A stretch of DNA of 64,000 nucleotides from DATGMS01 sp040905145 (GTDB lineage Bacteria > Bacteroidota > Bacteroidia > Cytophagales > Cyclobacteriaceae), in NCBI GenBank assembly GCA_040905145.1, contig JBBDSC010000164.1, positions 42,057 through 106,056 on the forward strand, written 5' to 3'. The notes under the pieces are model-generated. The model searched no databases, was not told the DNA's origin, and saw nothing but the letters and a program-made list of their open reading frames with translations. Each line of letters starts with the position of its first letter. Position 1 is the stretch's first letter. Made by a program: the position numbers and the translations under genes. This document shows positions 20,639 through 29,772 of this stretch, piece after piece.

Positions 20639-23070
20639 ACCATTTTGCAGATGTCTGGTTTTTTAACCAAGGATGGACTGCCCATTCCTTTCAAAGGAAG
20701 GCTTGGGAGGCCATGGCAAAAGGTCGCTCCGGATTATTGAATGCGCCTACAGGATATGGCAAAACCATGGCAATTTGGTTTGGTATCCTACATCATTTCT
20801 ATACCAAAAGGAAAAAGAAGAAAACCAACATTAAGTCCAGTAATTTGCATTGTCTCTGGATTACCCCTTTACGTGCGCTTTCCAAAGAAATTCATCAAGC
20901 TGCCAACCAAGTGAGTGAAGATCTGGAATTGGACTATTCCATTGGTCTGCGGACGGGGGATACTTCTACCAAACTGAGGCAGGAACAAAAGAAAAACCCG
21001 CCACAGGCATTGATTACCACTCCTGAAAGTGTACATATTTTATTGGCGGGCAAAGGGTATGCGGAATACTTTTCTGATCTTGAGTTTGTGGTGGTAGATG
21101 AATGGCACGAGTTGCTGGGCAGTAAGCGTGGCATATTGGTGGAATTGGCCTTAAGCCGCTTAAAATCCATTAATCCAAAATTAAAAGTATGGGGCATTTC
21201 CGCCACAATTGGCAATTTGAAAGAAGCCAAAGAAATACTTTTGGGGCAGGAAAACAAAGGGGTTTTGATAAAAGCCAATATCAAAAAGCAACTCCAAATT
21301 AAAACACTTTTGCCGGATGTCCTGGATAAGTTCCCTTGGGCAGGGCATTTGGGAATTCATATGGCAGAGAAAGTACTGCCCATCATTGAACAAAGCAACT
21401 CTACGCTCCTTTTCACCAACACCCGTTCGCAAGCGGAAATTTGGTATCAGCAATTATTGACACTAAAACCGGAACTAGCTGGGGTGATAGCGCTACACCA
21501 CGGTTCGCTCAGCAATGAAATTCGGGCCTGGGTGGAAGAAGGATTGCATCAAGGTGTCTTGAAAGCGGTTGTTTGTACCAGCAGCCTTGATCTGGGGGTG
21601 GATTTCAGGCCTGTGGATGCAGTCATCCAAATTGGCTCCCCAAAAGGGATCGCACGTTTTCTTCAGAGGGCAGGTCGGAGTGGACACCAGCCCGGGGCTT
21701 TGAGCCGCATCTATTTCCTGCCTACCCATTCATTGGAAATCATGGAAGGTGCTTCTCTACAATACGCAGTAAAACAGGGCATGATGGAGCAACGACAACC
21801 TTACATTCGATCTTTTGATGTATTGGTTCAATACCTGGTGACGCTGGCGGTTTCGGACGGATTTACTGCCCATCAAGCTTTTGAAGAGGTAGGTGCTACC
21901 CATTGTTTCTCTTCCATTACCCGGGAGGAATTTAATGAATGTCTTTTGATGATCACAAAAGGAGGCAGGACCTTGAATGCTTATGATGAATTTCATAAGG
22001 TAGTGATGGAAAATGGCTCATATAAGGTCACCAGCAAGAAAATTGCCCATAGGCACCTTTTAAGCATCGGGACAATTGTGAGCGATGCCATGATGCAGGT
22101 AAAATATATTAATGGCAAATATCTGGGCGTCATCGAAGAATGGTTCATTTCCAGACTTAATCCAGGGGACACTTTCTGGTTCTCCGGGCGAAATCTAGAA
22201 CTGATAAGGGTGAGGGAAATGCAGGCATTGGTACGGAACAATTCCAGTAAAAGGGGAATTGTTCCTTCCTGGATGGGGGGACGTTTACCCCTTTCCGCTG
22301 ATTTGGGTGCTGCCTTACGACATGCGATGTCCGTAGCGGGTAAAACGATAAACAACAAGCAAAAGGAATTGCATTTTTTGCAACCTTTGTTCAGGGAGCA
22401 ACAAAAAGTTTCCGCCCTGCCTGGTGAAGATATCCTCTTGATTGAAAGCCTAAAGACTAAATTGGGGCACCATTTATTTGTTTTCCCTTTTGAAGGAAAA
22501 TTTGTTCATGAAGGAATGGCGGCGGTGATTGCCTTCCGCCTTGGCAGGATCAAAAAAGCCACCTTCAGCATTGCCACCAATGAATATGGCTTTGAATTGT
22601 TGTGCGACAGCCCTATACCGCTTGAGGAAGCTCTAGAACAAGATCTTTTTAATTCCACTGATTTATTGGCAGACATTCAAAACGGGATAAATACTACCGA
22701 AATGGCGAGACGCAGATTCAGGGACATTGCCGGAATTGCTGGATTGGTATTTCAGGGATATCCCGGAAAGCCGATTAAAACAAGGCATCTACAAGCCAAT
22801 TCCTCTTTGTTTTTCTCTGTTTTTGAAGAACATGACCCTGCCAATCTTTTATTAAGACAGGCCTATGATGAAGTAATGGATTTCCAGTTGGAGGCAGCAA
22901 GGATGTATAAGGCATTTGAAAGGATCAATACACATGAAATAAAAATGACTTATCCTCTTAAGCTTACTCCTTTTTCTTTTCCTATTTTTGCGGAGTCTTT
23001 CCGTGAAAGGTACAGCAATGAAGATTGGCAGACACGCCTGGAAAAGCTAAAACAAAATTTGGAGCTGTAA
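20635..23070 (+). CDS. LAD-associated DEXH-box helicase (Lhr-like)
   Basis: An 811-residue superfamily 2 helicase. Motif I APTGYGKTMA near residue 39, motif Ia TPLRAL, DEXH box VVDEWHEL near 155, motif III SATIG, then the second RecA domain with HHGSLS, SSLDLGVDF and motif VI QRAGRSGHQPG. The C-terminal half matches the Lhr-type winged-helix and beta-barrel region. Its job is inferred as unwinding damaged ends for the exonuclease and ligase. Its ATG lies inside the ligase stop region. Confidence 0.9.
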   Translation: MNHFADVWFFNQGWTAHSFQRKAWEAMAKGRSGLLNAPTGYGKTMAIWFGILHHFYTKRKKKKTNIKSSNLHCLWITPLRALSKEIHQAANQVSEDLELDYSIGLRTGDTSTKLRQEQKKNPPQALITTPESVHILLAGKGYAEYFSDLEFVVVDEWHELLGSKRGILVELALSRLKSINPKLKVWGISATIGNLKEAKEILLGQENKGVLIKANIKKQLQIKTLLPDVLDKFPWAGHLGIHMAEKVLPIIEQSNSTLLFTNTRSQAEIWYQQLLTLKPELAGVIALHHGSLSNEIRAWVEEGLHQGVLKAVVCTSSLDLGVDFRPVDAVIQIGSPKGIARFLQRAGRSGHQPGALSRIYFLPTHSLEIMEGASLQYAVKQGMMEQRQPYIRSFDVLVQYLVTLAVSDGFTAHQAFEEVGATHCFSSITREEFNECLLMITKGGRTLNAYDEFHKVVMENGSYKVTSKKIAHRHLLSIGTIVSDAMMQVKYINGKYLGVIEEWFISRLNPGDTFWFSGRNLELIRVREMQALVRNNSSKRGIVPSWMGGRLPLSADLGAALRHAMSVAGKTINNKQKELHFLQPLFREQQKVSALPGEDILLIESLKTKLGHHLFVFPFEGKFVHEGMAAVIAFRLGRIKKATFSIATNEYGFELLCDSPIPLEEALEQDLFNSTDLLADIQNGINTTEMARRRFRDIAGIAGLVFQGYPGKPIKTRHLQANSSLFFSVFEEHDPANLLLRQAYDEVMDFQLEAARMYKAFERINTHEIKMTYPLKLTPFSFPIFAESFRERYSNEDWQTRLEKLKQNLEL

Positions 23071-23087
23071 TGGCCGAATAATCAGGC

Positions 23088-23765
23088 ATGGATTTTTATT
23101 ATAAAGAAGAACGTATTCAACTATTACCTGAGAAAGCCGCATATTTGCCTCAACAACGGATACTCCTTATTGCGGATATCCATTTGGGCAAGGCTTCTCA
23201 TTTCAGGAAGGAGGGGATAATTATTCCCGCTCCTGAGGTCTCCCCTGATTTGGGCTGCATCAATGAACTCATCCATACTTTGACCCCCCAAACCATTGTT
23301 TTTTTAGGGGATTTGTTCCACAGTAAATTTAACAGTGAATGGATCGGGTTAAAAAAATTCCTGGCTGCCCATCCGGACATCCGCTTTTACCTTACCAAAG
23401 GAAACCATGATATTTTACCTGCCAGCATCATGGAAGATGCACCGATAGAAGTAGTCAAGGAGTTTGCCGTGGGCCAGCATATCCTTTGTACCCATGAGCC
23501 CCTAAAAGATATTCCTGAAGGGATACTGAATATTGCCGGACATGTACATCCCGGCATCTTGGTGAAAAGCAAAAGCAGGCAGCATTACCGGTTGCCCTGT
23601 TTTTATCATCACCGCCAGTTATTGCTTGTGCCGGCATTTGGCCACCTGACAGGTTTGCATTTACTGGAAAAGGAACCTGGGGCAAGGATATTTCCCGTAC
23701 TGCCCACCGAGGTTATAGAGTGGATCCAAACTGGCGAAGCCAAAAACATCAAAAAGCACAAATAA
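23088..23765 (+). CDS. pdeM: LAD-associated endonuclease, calcineurin-like phosphoesterase fold
   Basis: Fourth LAD gene, 225 residues, 17 bases after the helicase. Metallophosphoesterase motifs are complete: ADIHLGKASHFRK (Asp and His), VFLGDLFHS, TKGNHD, LCTHEP and GHVHPG. PdeM proteins are nucleases or phosphodiesterases that accompany the ligase cluster. The C-terminal end is followed after 47 bases by the sequence gap, so nothing can be said about genes that may continue the operon. Confidence 0.9.
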   Translation: MDFYYKEERIQLLPEKAAYLPQQRILLIADIHLGKASHFRKEGIIIPAPEVSPDLGCINELIHTLTPQTIVFLGDLFHSKFNSEWIGLKKFLAAHPDIRFYLTKGNHDILPASIMEDAPIEVVKEFAVGQHILCTHEPLKDIPEGILNIAGHVHPGILVKSKSRQHYRLPCFYHHRQLLLVPAFGHLTGLHLLEKEPGARIFPVLPTEVIEWIQTGEAKNIKKHK

Positions 23766-23812
23766 CAAACAACAAATAAATTCCAATGGATAAAATGTCA
23801 AACCTGCCTCCG

Positions 23813-23912
23813 NNNNNNNNNNNNNNNNNNNNNNNNNNNNNNNNNNNNNNNNNNNNNNNNNNNNNNNNNNNNNNNNNNNNNNNNNNNNNNNNNNNNNNNN
23901 NNNNNNNNNNNN
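23813..23912. other. Assembly gap (100 Ns)
   Basis: Exactly 100 undetermined bases, the usual placeholder for a scaffold join of unknown true size. No gene visibly enters the gap from either side; the left side ends 47 bases after pdeM. Confidence 0.99.
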
Positions 23913-24058
23913 GTACAAAACCTATTAAATCCAAGTAATTTTTTCCCGGGCAAGTCGGTATGGGTTTATTTATTTTGAATTTCAGATATTATTTGTTTTT
24001 TGAGATTTGTCATTTGAAAATTTTCTGTCAAAATGCATAGATTTGAGAAAACAGGATA

Positions 24059-24748
24059 CTAAAGTGGGCACACCTGTTTTACAGCAGCCAATAAAGCCTC
24101 ATAGGGCCGGTAACCGGTGATCATGATCCCTGTTTCACTTCCCTTGTTGATCGTTAAGGTGGGGAAACGCCCAATGTTGTTAAGTTTGACCTTTTTTAAA
24201 TCCTGCCTAAAGGATTCCCTGCTTAGATCCCCATTATATTCCTTTTTAAATCTGTCCATATCCAATAAGGCAGGTTGGACATTGGCCAAATCCTCTGCCA
24301 CTTCTGCTATCACTTCTGTTTTGGCGATGTTTTTCCTGTTTTCCATCACCGCTTCACTTAACCTTAGCAACATGTGAGAGCCAGCTTCTTGGGATTGCAA
24401 CTGGGCTGTTTTTACGGCTATGCAAGCTGGAAAAGAGGAAGAGGGAGGATCTTCTATCCAGATTAAATCATCTATATTTCTGCCTGTTAGGTGGGAAGCT
24501 TGCATCCACATGGGACCCATTTGTGCGGGTTTGTGAATGGAATTTAGAGGATCCGAAAATTCAGTCCAGTCAGGAATTAACCCCCCCATGCAATAGTCTA
24601 TTGAAATCAGGTCAGGGAATTCTTTCACTAACCGTTGGAGTTGGGGCTGTAAACCCCAACTCCAACAGCAAAGTGGATCAGTAAAGCATACTATAGCTAC
24701 CTGATCCGTTGCATTCAAATTTTTACCTTCCCTATAGTAAGGGTCCAT
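24059..24748 (-). CDS. DsbA-family thioredoxin-fold protein
   Basis: About 229 residues with a thioredoxin-like fold of the DsbA/FrnE type. VAIVCFTDPLCCWSWGLQPQ holds the active-site region; the usual second Cys of CxxC is replaced by Ser (CCWS), while an adjacent Cys is present, so redox chemistry may differ from classic DsbA. FPTLTI (cis-Pro region) near the C-terminus supports the fold. I chose the ATG at 24748; starts at 24757 and 24778 are also in frame. It overlaps the end of the manganese catalase gene, so the two form an operon probably tied to oxidative stress. Confidence 0.8.
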   Translation of the reverse strand: MDPYYREGKNLNATDQVAIVCFTDPLCCWSWGLQPQLQRLVKEFPDLISIDYCMGGLIPDWTEFSDPLNSIHKPAQMGPMWMQASHLTGRNIDDLIWIEDPPSSSFPACIAVKTAQLQSQEAGSHMLLRLSEAVMENRKNIAKTEVIAEVAEDLANVQPALLDMDRFKKEYNGDLSRESFRQDLKKVKLNNIGRFPTLTINKGSETGIMITGYRPYEALLAAVKQVCPL

Positions 24749-25703
24749 TGTCTCCATTCCTTTTGTTTTCTGCACCATAATTACTCCATTGAATATTCTT
24801 ATCAGGGATAGAAGATTTTATTTCTTTACTTCTCATTTTTCCAAGGGTTGTCTCTGCTTCCCGCATGGATTCTTTTGTCCGGGTGGTGCCCTCAGGTTCC
24901 ATGTCCACCAAACCATTGGTCTGTTCTACCTTTGCCAAGGGATCTGCCACATACTGCCAGGTTTCTCCCATTTGAGTGGAGGTGCCATCATTCCAGGGGC
25001 CTTTTGCCTCAGCGCCAGATGACATATTAAAGTAGGTATTGCTATAGCGGGGATCACTTTGTCGAACCCCCGGAGGGAAATTAGGTTGAATGGAATTCAA
25101 GGCTGCTTCGAACATTTGAAAATGTGCTACCTCCCTTGTCATCAAAAACATGAGGGTTTCCTTCACGGAGGGATCGTCAGTAAACTTCAATAAATATTCA
25201 TATACTATTTTAGCCCTTGATTCTGCGGCTATATTGGAGCGTAAATCTACCGTCGGTTCACCGTTTGCATTAACATAAGCGCCGGTCCAAGGTATCCCGT
25301 TGCTGTCTGTAAGTGTAGGACTGCCGCCGGAAAGCACCCCGAACTGAGGATTGACCATTGCTTCATGGATGTACCCTTCCTTGGAACTTTTTCCTCCCAG
25401 CAAGGACATGATTTCATCTTCATCCGCTACACTTTTAAGTTGACCGTTAACTCCATCCAACAGCATCTGGATAGTGGCCCCTACGATCTCCAGGTGGCTG
25501 AATTCTTCCGTAGCGATATCCATTAACAAATCATACTGATCAGGGTAGGGGTTTTTGACACTGAAAGCTTGGACAAAATATTGCATAGCTGCTTTGAGTT
25601 CCCCATTGCCACCTCCAAATTGTTCCAGGAGCAAACGGGCAAAACGAGGGTCTGGCTTGGAGACCCTTGCGTTAAATTGTAATTCTTTGACGTGATAAAA
25701 CAT
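24732..25703 (-). CDS. Manganese catalase family protein
   Basis: A 323-residue ferritin-like four-helix protein that should split hydrogen peroxide at a di-manganese site. Ligand candidates are intact: Glu35 (GNGELKAAMQYF), Glu66/67 and His70 (ATEEFSHLE), a Glu in AAESRAKIVYEYL, and the His in TREVAHFQMFEAAL. The C-terminal tail after about residue 230 is polar and probably extended. It overlaps the downstream DsbA-like gene. Length and motifs are normal for the family. Confidence 0.9.
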   Translation of the reverse strand: MFYHVKELQFNARVSKPDPRFARLLLEQFGGGNGELKAAMQYFVQAFSVKNPYPDQYDLLMDIATEEFSHLEIVGATIQMLLDGVNGQLKSVADEDEIMSLLGGKSSKEGYIHEAMVNPQFGVLSGGSPTLTDSNGIPWTGAYVNANGEPTVDLRSNIAAESRAKIVYEYLLKFTDDPSVKETLMFLMTREVAHFQMFEAALNSIQPNFPPGVRQSDPRYSNTYFNMSSGAEAKGPWNDGTSTQMGETWQYVADPLAKVEQTNGLVDMEPEGTTRTKESMREAETTLGKMRSKEIKSSIPDKNIQWSNYGAENKRNGDNGPLL

Positions 25704-25872
25704 GTTTTGTGGGTTAAGGTTAGAAAGTTAAAATTTTGTTGATGTAGTGTGATTCAGGATGTTTTAAAGTGTTGTTATTATCAAAATAATCCAAACGCGG
25801 TTTCAAGGACAAGATTAAACAAAACCTATGCCAGCCCGTTACAAGAAAATAATCACCAAAACATATTTAACT

Positions 25873-26373
25873 ATGGAAAGAGACTTGGCCAAGAAAGAAG
25901 CAATCGCAAAAATCAAAGAGTTGGCAAATGATATTAATATTTGCATGTTTTGTACGGATTTGAATCACCAGCCTATTCCCACCCGTCCCATGGCACTTAG
26001 AGAAGTAGATGAAGAGGGGAATTTATGGTTTATCAGTTCCGCCACCAGCCATAAGAATTCAGAAATTAAAGAAGACGAAAACGTACAACTGATATTTTCA
26101 AAGCCATCACCGGCCCATTTCCTTTCCATTTATGGAAAGGCCACTACATACCGGGACTCGGAAAAAATCAAAGCTTTATGGACACCTATTGCCAATGCCT
26201 GGTTTGAAGAGGGCAAAAATGACCCTGACATAACCGTTATAAAAGTCAGTCCATCCGCGGCTTATTATTGGGATACCCCGCACGGGAAAATGGTCACCTT
26301 GCTGAAGCTTGCCACAGCCGCCGTTATCGGCAAGAAAATGGATACGGGAGAGAAGGGTAATCTGGAGGTTTAG
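25873..26373 (+). CDS. Pyridoxamine 5'-phosphate oxidase-like flavin-binding stress protein
   Basis: About 166 residues of the general stress protein 26 type, a split-barrel fold that binds FMN or related flavins. ICMFCTDLNHQPIPTRPMAL, GNLWFISSATSHK and VQLIFSKPS follow the family pattern, and SAAYYWDTPHGKM near the end is typical. True enzymatic activity is usually unknown for this group. The ATG at 25873 begins the conserved part; an in-frame ATG at 25828 would add 15 residues. It is divergent from the catalase gene, fitting a stress-response neighbourhood. Confidence 0.83.
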   Translation: MERDLAKKEAIAKIKELANDINICMFCTDLNHQPIPTRPMALREVDEEGNLWFISSATSHKNSEIKEDENVQLIFSKPSPAHFLSIYGKATTYRDSEKIKALWTPIANAWFEEGKNDPDITVIKVSPSAAYYWDTPHGKMVTLLKLATAAVIGKKMDTGEKGNLEV

Positions 26374-26382
26374 GAGATATAA

Positions 26383-26477
26383 GGGATGGGGAGACTTAGG
26401 GACGAAGAGACTTAGAGATGGGGAGACTTAGGGATGGGGGACTTAGGGACAAAGAGACCTAGGGATGGGGAGACTTA
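26383..26477. repeat. Tandem repeat, six units of 16 bp
   Basis: Six copies of GGGATGGGGAGACTTA with small changes: 26383-26398, 26399-26414, 26415-26430, 26431-26445 (one base short), 26446-26461 and 26462-26477. Units 2 and 5 share an alternate GAC(G/A)AAGAGAC form. It begins ten bases after the flavoprotein stop. There are no spacers, so it is not a CRISPR array. The strand is strikingly purine-rich and G-rich. Confidence 0.9.
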
Positions 26478-26628
26478 GAGAATACATTGCACAGAAGTTG
26501 TCGGAGGGTCACAGAGAAAAGACGCTGTGCAACTCGATGGTTTCTGTGGTAAAAAAGCAAAAAAGGAAGTTAGGCGGGGTACAAATAATTGATTGTGCAA
26601 TTCTATTTGAGAACCGTGAATTTAATGA

Positions 26629-26976
26629 ATGGTAAAAAGATTTATGGATGCAACTGAACCATATAACGACTTGGCTGAAAAGATGAAGGAAGAATTACCT
26701 TTAAGAACATTTCCGATTAGAGAATTGGTTCAAGTATTTCGAGGAAAAGGATATCCGATAACTTTAAAAACGGAACTAACAATAAAAGATGTCCACAATA
26801 GTGGAGATGTTTCCGGGATAATGTGTGTAGTTCAAAATGACAACAAAAATGTGATAGCCTGTGCCTTGACCCACCTGATTTTTTCCCAAAAAAGTCTATT
26901 ATTCAGGGAGATTTCAGATTACCAAAGAAAAAGAGAAAGAAGGATAAAGAAACTAAACAAATTAGGATCTAATTAA
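26629..26976 (+). CDS. Hypothetical protein
   Basis: A 115-residue protein I do not recognise. It starts VKRFMDATEPYNDLAEKMKE, with alternating helical and strand-like stretches (YPITLKTELTIKDVHNSGDV, then SGIMCVVQNDNKNVIACALT) and a very basic C-terminus rich in Lys and Arg. There is no signal peptide or membrane segment. The basic tail could bind nucleic acid, which is only inference. No partner gene is adjacent. Confidence 0.55.
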   Translation: MVKRFMDATEPYNDLAEKMKEELPLRTFPIRELVQVFRGKGYPITLKTELTIKDVHNSGDVSGIMCVVQNDNKNVIACALTHLIFSQKSLLFREISDYQRKRERRIKKLNKLGSN

Positions 26977-27014
26977 TGACCATAGAGTTCCAATAGAGAC
27001 GCAGAATATAATAA

Positions 27015-27047
27015 AACTGGGTGCCAGAATTGATCTGGCACCCAGTT
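27015..27047 (-). terminator. Terminator hairpin between convergent genes
   Basis: A perfect 14-bp stem, AACTGGGTGCCAGA at 27015-27028 and its complement at 27034-27047, with a 5-base loop. On the minus strand it runs into TTATTATATT, so it mainly serves the CHRD lipoprotein gene; it may act in both directions. Confidence 0.8.
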
Positions 27048-27083
27048 ATTCATAATTATAAGAGCTGTTTTTCCTGGGTTGGA

Positions 27084-27524
27084 TTATTGAACAAGTTGTC
27101 CCCTTATCTCGCCCGGAGGGAATTCTTCACTGTGGATGTTAACATACCAATTGCCATCCAATAAATCAGTTTCCTGCTCTGTAGTTAATTCAGATGTAGT
27201 TCCCTCTATGGGGCTAGAATAAGGATCTTCTCCTATTGGAATGACCACAGGACCATTTTCCCCCTCTGGAGCATTATGGAAGTGCATATTTGTGGGTTCT
27301 ATACCTGTAAAGGTAAGCGTGTAGGTGAGTGTTTTGGTGGTTTTATCATAAGTACCATCAAAGGTTCCACTGGCATTCGAGTCATTAGGTGGCACCTCTT
27401 CTTTACCATTGATTTCAATATTTGAAAACTCAACTTCTTCATCATTAGCGCAACTACTTGTGATTATCATCCCGATAATCAACAGGTTAAAGATCTGAAA
27501 GCAATTTTTTAAATTAAATTTCAT
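27084..27524 (-). CDS. CHRD-domain lipoprotein (copy 1)
   Basis: A 146-residue lipoprotein: signal with lipobox Cys25 (IITSSCAND), then one CHRD domain, a beta-sandwich first seen in chordin, marked by INGKEEVPPNDSNASGTFDG, YTLTFTGIEPTNMHFH and WYVNIHSEEFPPGEIRGQL. CHRD lipoproteins are common on Bacteroidota cell surfaces, with unknown function; the HFH and NIHS residues may bind metal. A close paralogue lies at 33517-33978 and a decayed copy at 31810-32031, so the gene has been copied locally. Confidence 0.87.
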   Translation of the reverse strand: MKFNLKNCFQIFNLLIIGMIITSSCANDEEVEFSNIEINGKEEVPPNDSNASGTFDGTYDKTTKTLTYTLTFTGIEPTNMHFHNAPEGENGPVVIPIGEDPYSSPIEGTTSELTTEQETDLLDGNWYVNIHSEEFPPGEIRGQLVQ

Positions 27525-27886
27525 AATAGAGTTTTTAGTGGTGAATTTTGAATACTATTAAACAAATATAAAATTAGGCCAATGAGTATTTCCCGATTAT
27601 AAGCTCTCATTGGGAGATAAAAGATAAGTAAAGTTGTTCATAAATTTGGTATTTACCTACAAAAATGTTTTGGATTTTTATTTTTTAAGCTTCTTTCATT
27701 AGGTTACACATTAATATAAGTAAATACTGCGCTGTGCAAGAGGCCCCCATGAGAATTCCTTGGGTAAATGGCCAGTCTATGTACTGAAATTAAAGAGCCC
27801 ATGGACAAAAAGTAGGTGTAATATGGATGCTGACCAAATAAAAATGGATATATTGTATGATGAACGGATTTTAACTGCCCTGTGAT
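27525..27886. other. Intergenic region upstream of the GH32 gene
   Basis: Divergent promoter region, AT-rich. On the minus strand a perfect -7 element TATATTTG (27563-27570) lies 39 bases before the CHRD start. I see no clear promoter for the GH32 gene and no other gene. Confidence 0.45.
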
Positions 27887-29461
27887 ATGAAATTTGTAAT
27901 ACTTGGTTTGTTCTGTACCTTAATATGGGGTTGTGGTAATTTAAAATTTTCACAAAACAAGGAATCGTTAGAGTCCGAAAAACATCGGCCTCTTTTCCAT
28001 CATTCCCCTTCAAAAGCATGGATGAACGACCCGAATGGAATGGTTTACCTGGATGGGGTATATCATTTGTTTTATCAATTCAATCCGGACAGTACCGTTT
28101 GGGGACCGATGCATTGGGGGCATGCCACCAGTATGGATCTGGTGCATTGGGAGGAACAAGACATAGCGCTTTATCCGGATAGTTTAGGTACAATTTTTTC
28201 GGGCAGTGCGGTGGTGGATAAGGATAATACGGCCGGATTTGGGGAGAATGCCCTAGTAGCTATTTTTACACATCATAACCCGCAAATTGAGCAGGAAAAA
28301 ACCGGTAAGCATCAATATCAGAGCATCGCCTATAGTAAAGATAAAGGTAAAACCTGGATAAAATACGAGGGTAATCCTGTGTTACCAAATCCTGGGATTT
28401 GGGACTTTAGAGATCCAAAGGTAATGTGGCATGAGGGAACAGCCCAATGGATCATGACGCTGGCCACCAAACAAACCATCACTTTTTATGGATCACCGGA
28501 TTTAAAGCGATGGAGCCGGCTCAGTGAATTTGGAGAGGGGATAGGCGTACATGACGGCGTTTGGGAATGCCCTGACCTGATAAGCTTCCACAAAGAGGGT
28601 AAGACTATATGGGCATTGTTGGTGAGCATTAATCCAGGGGGGCCAAACGGAGGCTCAGCGACCCAATATTTTGTAGGGGATTTCGACGGCAAAACCTTTA
28701 CGGCTTTGGATAAAGAAAATAGATGGATCGACTATGGAAGAGACAATTATGCAGGGGTTACTTTTTCAAATACCGGAGGTAGGAGGATTTTTATGGGCTG
28801 GATGAGCAATTGGGACTATGCCAATGAAGTTCCTACCCTTAATTGGAGAAGCGCCAACACTCTTCCCCGTGAGTTGGATTTGCAAGCCGTTAATGATAAG
28901 TGGTATATAACTTCCAATCCGGTAAATGAGCTGGATAAGATTACAGAACCTCCATCAACAATAGGTGAGTTGGTTATTAGGGATTCGGTTTCTTTATTGG
29001 AACAATTTGATAGTATACCTAAGATCTTTCGGTTGGATTTTACCGGTCCTTCAGATAAGGATTTCACAGTAAGGTTATCCAACGGGAAGCAGGAAGAGGT
29101 ATTAATAGGATACAATGCGGTTAAAAAGGAATATTTTATGGACCGCACCCAAGCTGGAAATATCACCTTCAGCAATAATTTTCCAAGTATCCAATTAGCC
29201 CCGCGCATAAGTAAGGACGATGAAGTGGAGATCTCCCTGTTTGTAGATGTAGCTTCAATGGAATTATTTGCTGATGGTGGATTAACTGTGATGACCGATA
29301 TATTTTTTCCGACTGAAGATTTTGATAATATCACCCTAATATCTGACAAGCATGTAACGATCCGAAACCTGCAATTGTCGGCAATAAGACCAACAAAAGA
29401 TTGGCCCAACTCACCAAGTGGTAAGTTTGAAGACAGAAATATATCTGCTTTTTATAAATAA
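27887..29461 (+). CDS. Glycoside hydrolase family 32 fructan hydrolase, lipoprotein
   Basis: Cleaves fructose from sucrose or fructans such as levan or inulin. The lipobox Cys16 (LIWGC) suggests outer-membrane or periplasmic anchoring. Catalytic residues are intact: nucleophile Asp48 in WMNDPNG, transition-state Asp176 in FRDPK and acid/base Glu227 in WECPDL. A five-bladed propeller (to about residue 350) is followed by the C-terminal beta-sandwich with VDVASMELFADGG. At 524 residues it is full length. No SusC/SusD or fructokinase gene is beside it, so it is not in an obvious fructan locus. Confidence 0.93.
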   Translation: MKFVILGLFCTLIWGCGNLKFSQNKESLESEKHRPLFHHSPSKAWMNDPNGMVYLDGVYHLFYQFNPDSTVWGPMHWGHATSMDLVHWEEQDIALYPDSLGTIFSGSAVVDKDNTAGFGENALVAIFTHHNPQIEQEKTGKHQYQSIAYSKDKGKTWIKYEGNPVLPNPGIWDFRDPKVMWHEGTAQWIMTLATKQTITFYGSPDLKRWSRLSEFGEGIGVHDGVWECPDLISFHKEGKTIWALLVSINPGGPNGGSATQYFVGDFDGKTFTALDKENRWIDYGRDNYAGVTFSNTGGRRIFMGWMSNWDYANEVPTLNWRSANTLPRELDLQAVNDKWYITSNPVNELDKITEPPSTIGELVIRDSVSLLEQFDSIPKIFRLDFTGPSDKDFTVRLSNGKQEEVLIGYNAVKKEYFMDRTQAGNITFSNNFPSIQLAPRISKDDEVEISLFVDVASMELFADGGLTVMTDIFFPTEDFDNITLISDKHVTIRNLQLSAIRPTKDWPNSPSGKFEDRNISAFYK

Positions 29462-29475
29462 TCTTAATTGCATAT

Positions 29476-29673
29476 ATGATGACGGCAATAGAATTTAAAG
29501 ATTTGGCCCTGTCCTTTCCTGGGACCAATGAATCCCCACACTTTGACAGGATTGCTTTCAAAATCAAGGATAAAAGGATTTTGCCACTTTGCATGAAGCA
29601 AGTGGAACAGCCAATATAAAATTTTTGGAGGTTGACCAGTCCCTGTTTTGCACTTATGATCGGAAGGCCGTCC
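29476..29673 (+). pseudogene. Broken YjbR/MmcQ-family gene
   Basis: TAIEFKDLALSFPGTNESPH and FDRIAFKIKDKRI match the start of YjbR-like DNA-binding proteins. After KDKRI the frame shifts, and the expected continuation ATLHEASGTANIKFLEVDQS then LFCTYDRKAV is found two bases out of frame. After KAV the homology stops and an unrelated signal-peptide sequence starts, so the last third is missing as well. Confidence 0.7.
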
Positions 29674-29772
29674 ATGAGAAAGATTTTAATTTTGTTATTA
29701 GCAAGCTTTCCTTTTCTGGTTTTTGCCCAAGAAAAGAACTTAAAAGAGCTGGAGGTTAATCTTAGTAATTAA
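29674..29772 (+). pseudogene. Signal-peptide stub of a lost secreted protein gene
   Basis: ATG at 29674 opens a 32-codon frame, MRKILILLLASFPFLVFAQ and 13 more residues, then a stop. This is a clean Bacteroidota signal peptide with an FAQ cleavage site and nothing behind it, so it is best read as the 5' end of a gene whose body was lost. A real small secreted peptide is possible but less likely given the stubs on both sides. Confidence 0.45.

Noticed and set aside
26383..26477. CRISPR-like array
   Set aside because: The 16-bp units follow each other without spacers, and there is no cas gene nearby.
27887..29461. GH32 gene as part of the SusC/SusD locus
   Set aside because: The pair is 14 kb away with many unrelated genes between, so no shared locus can be claimed.
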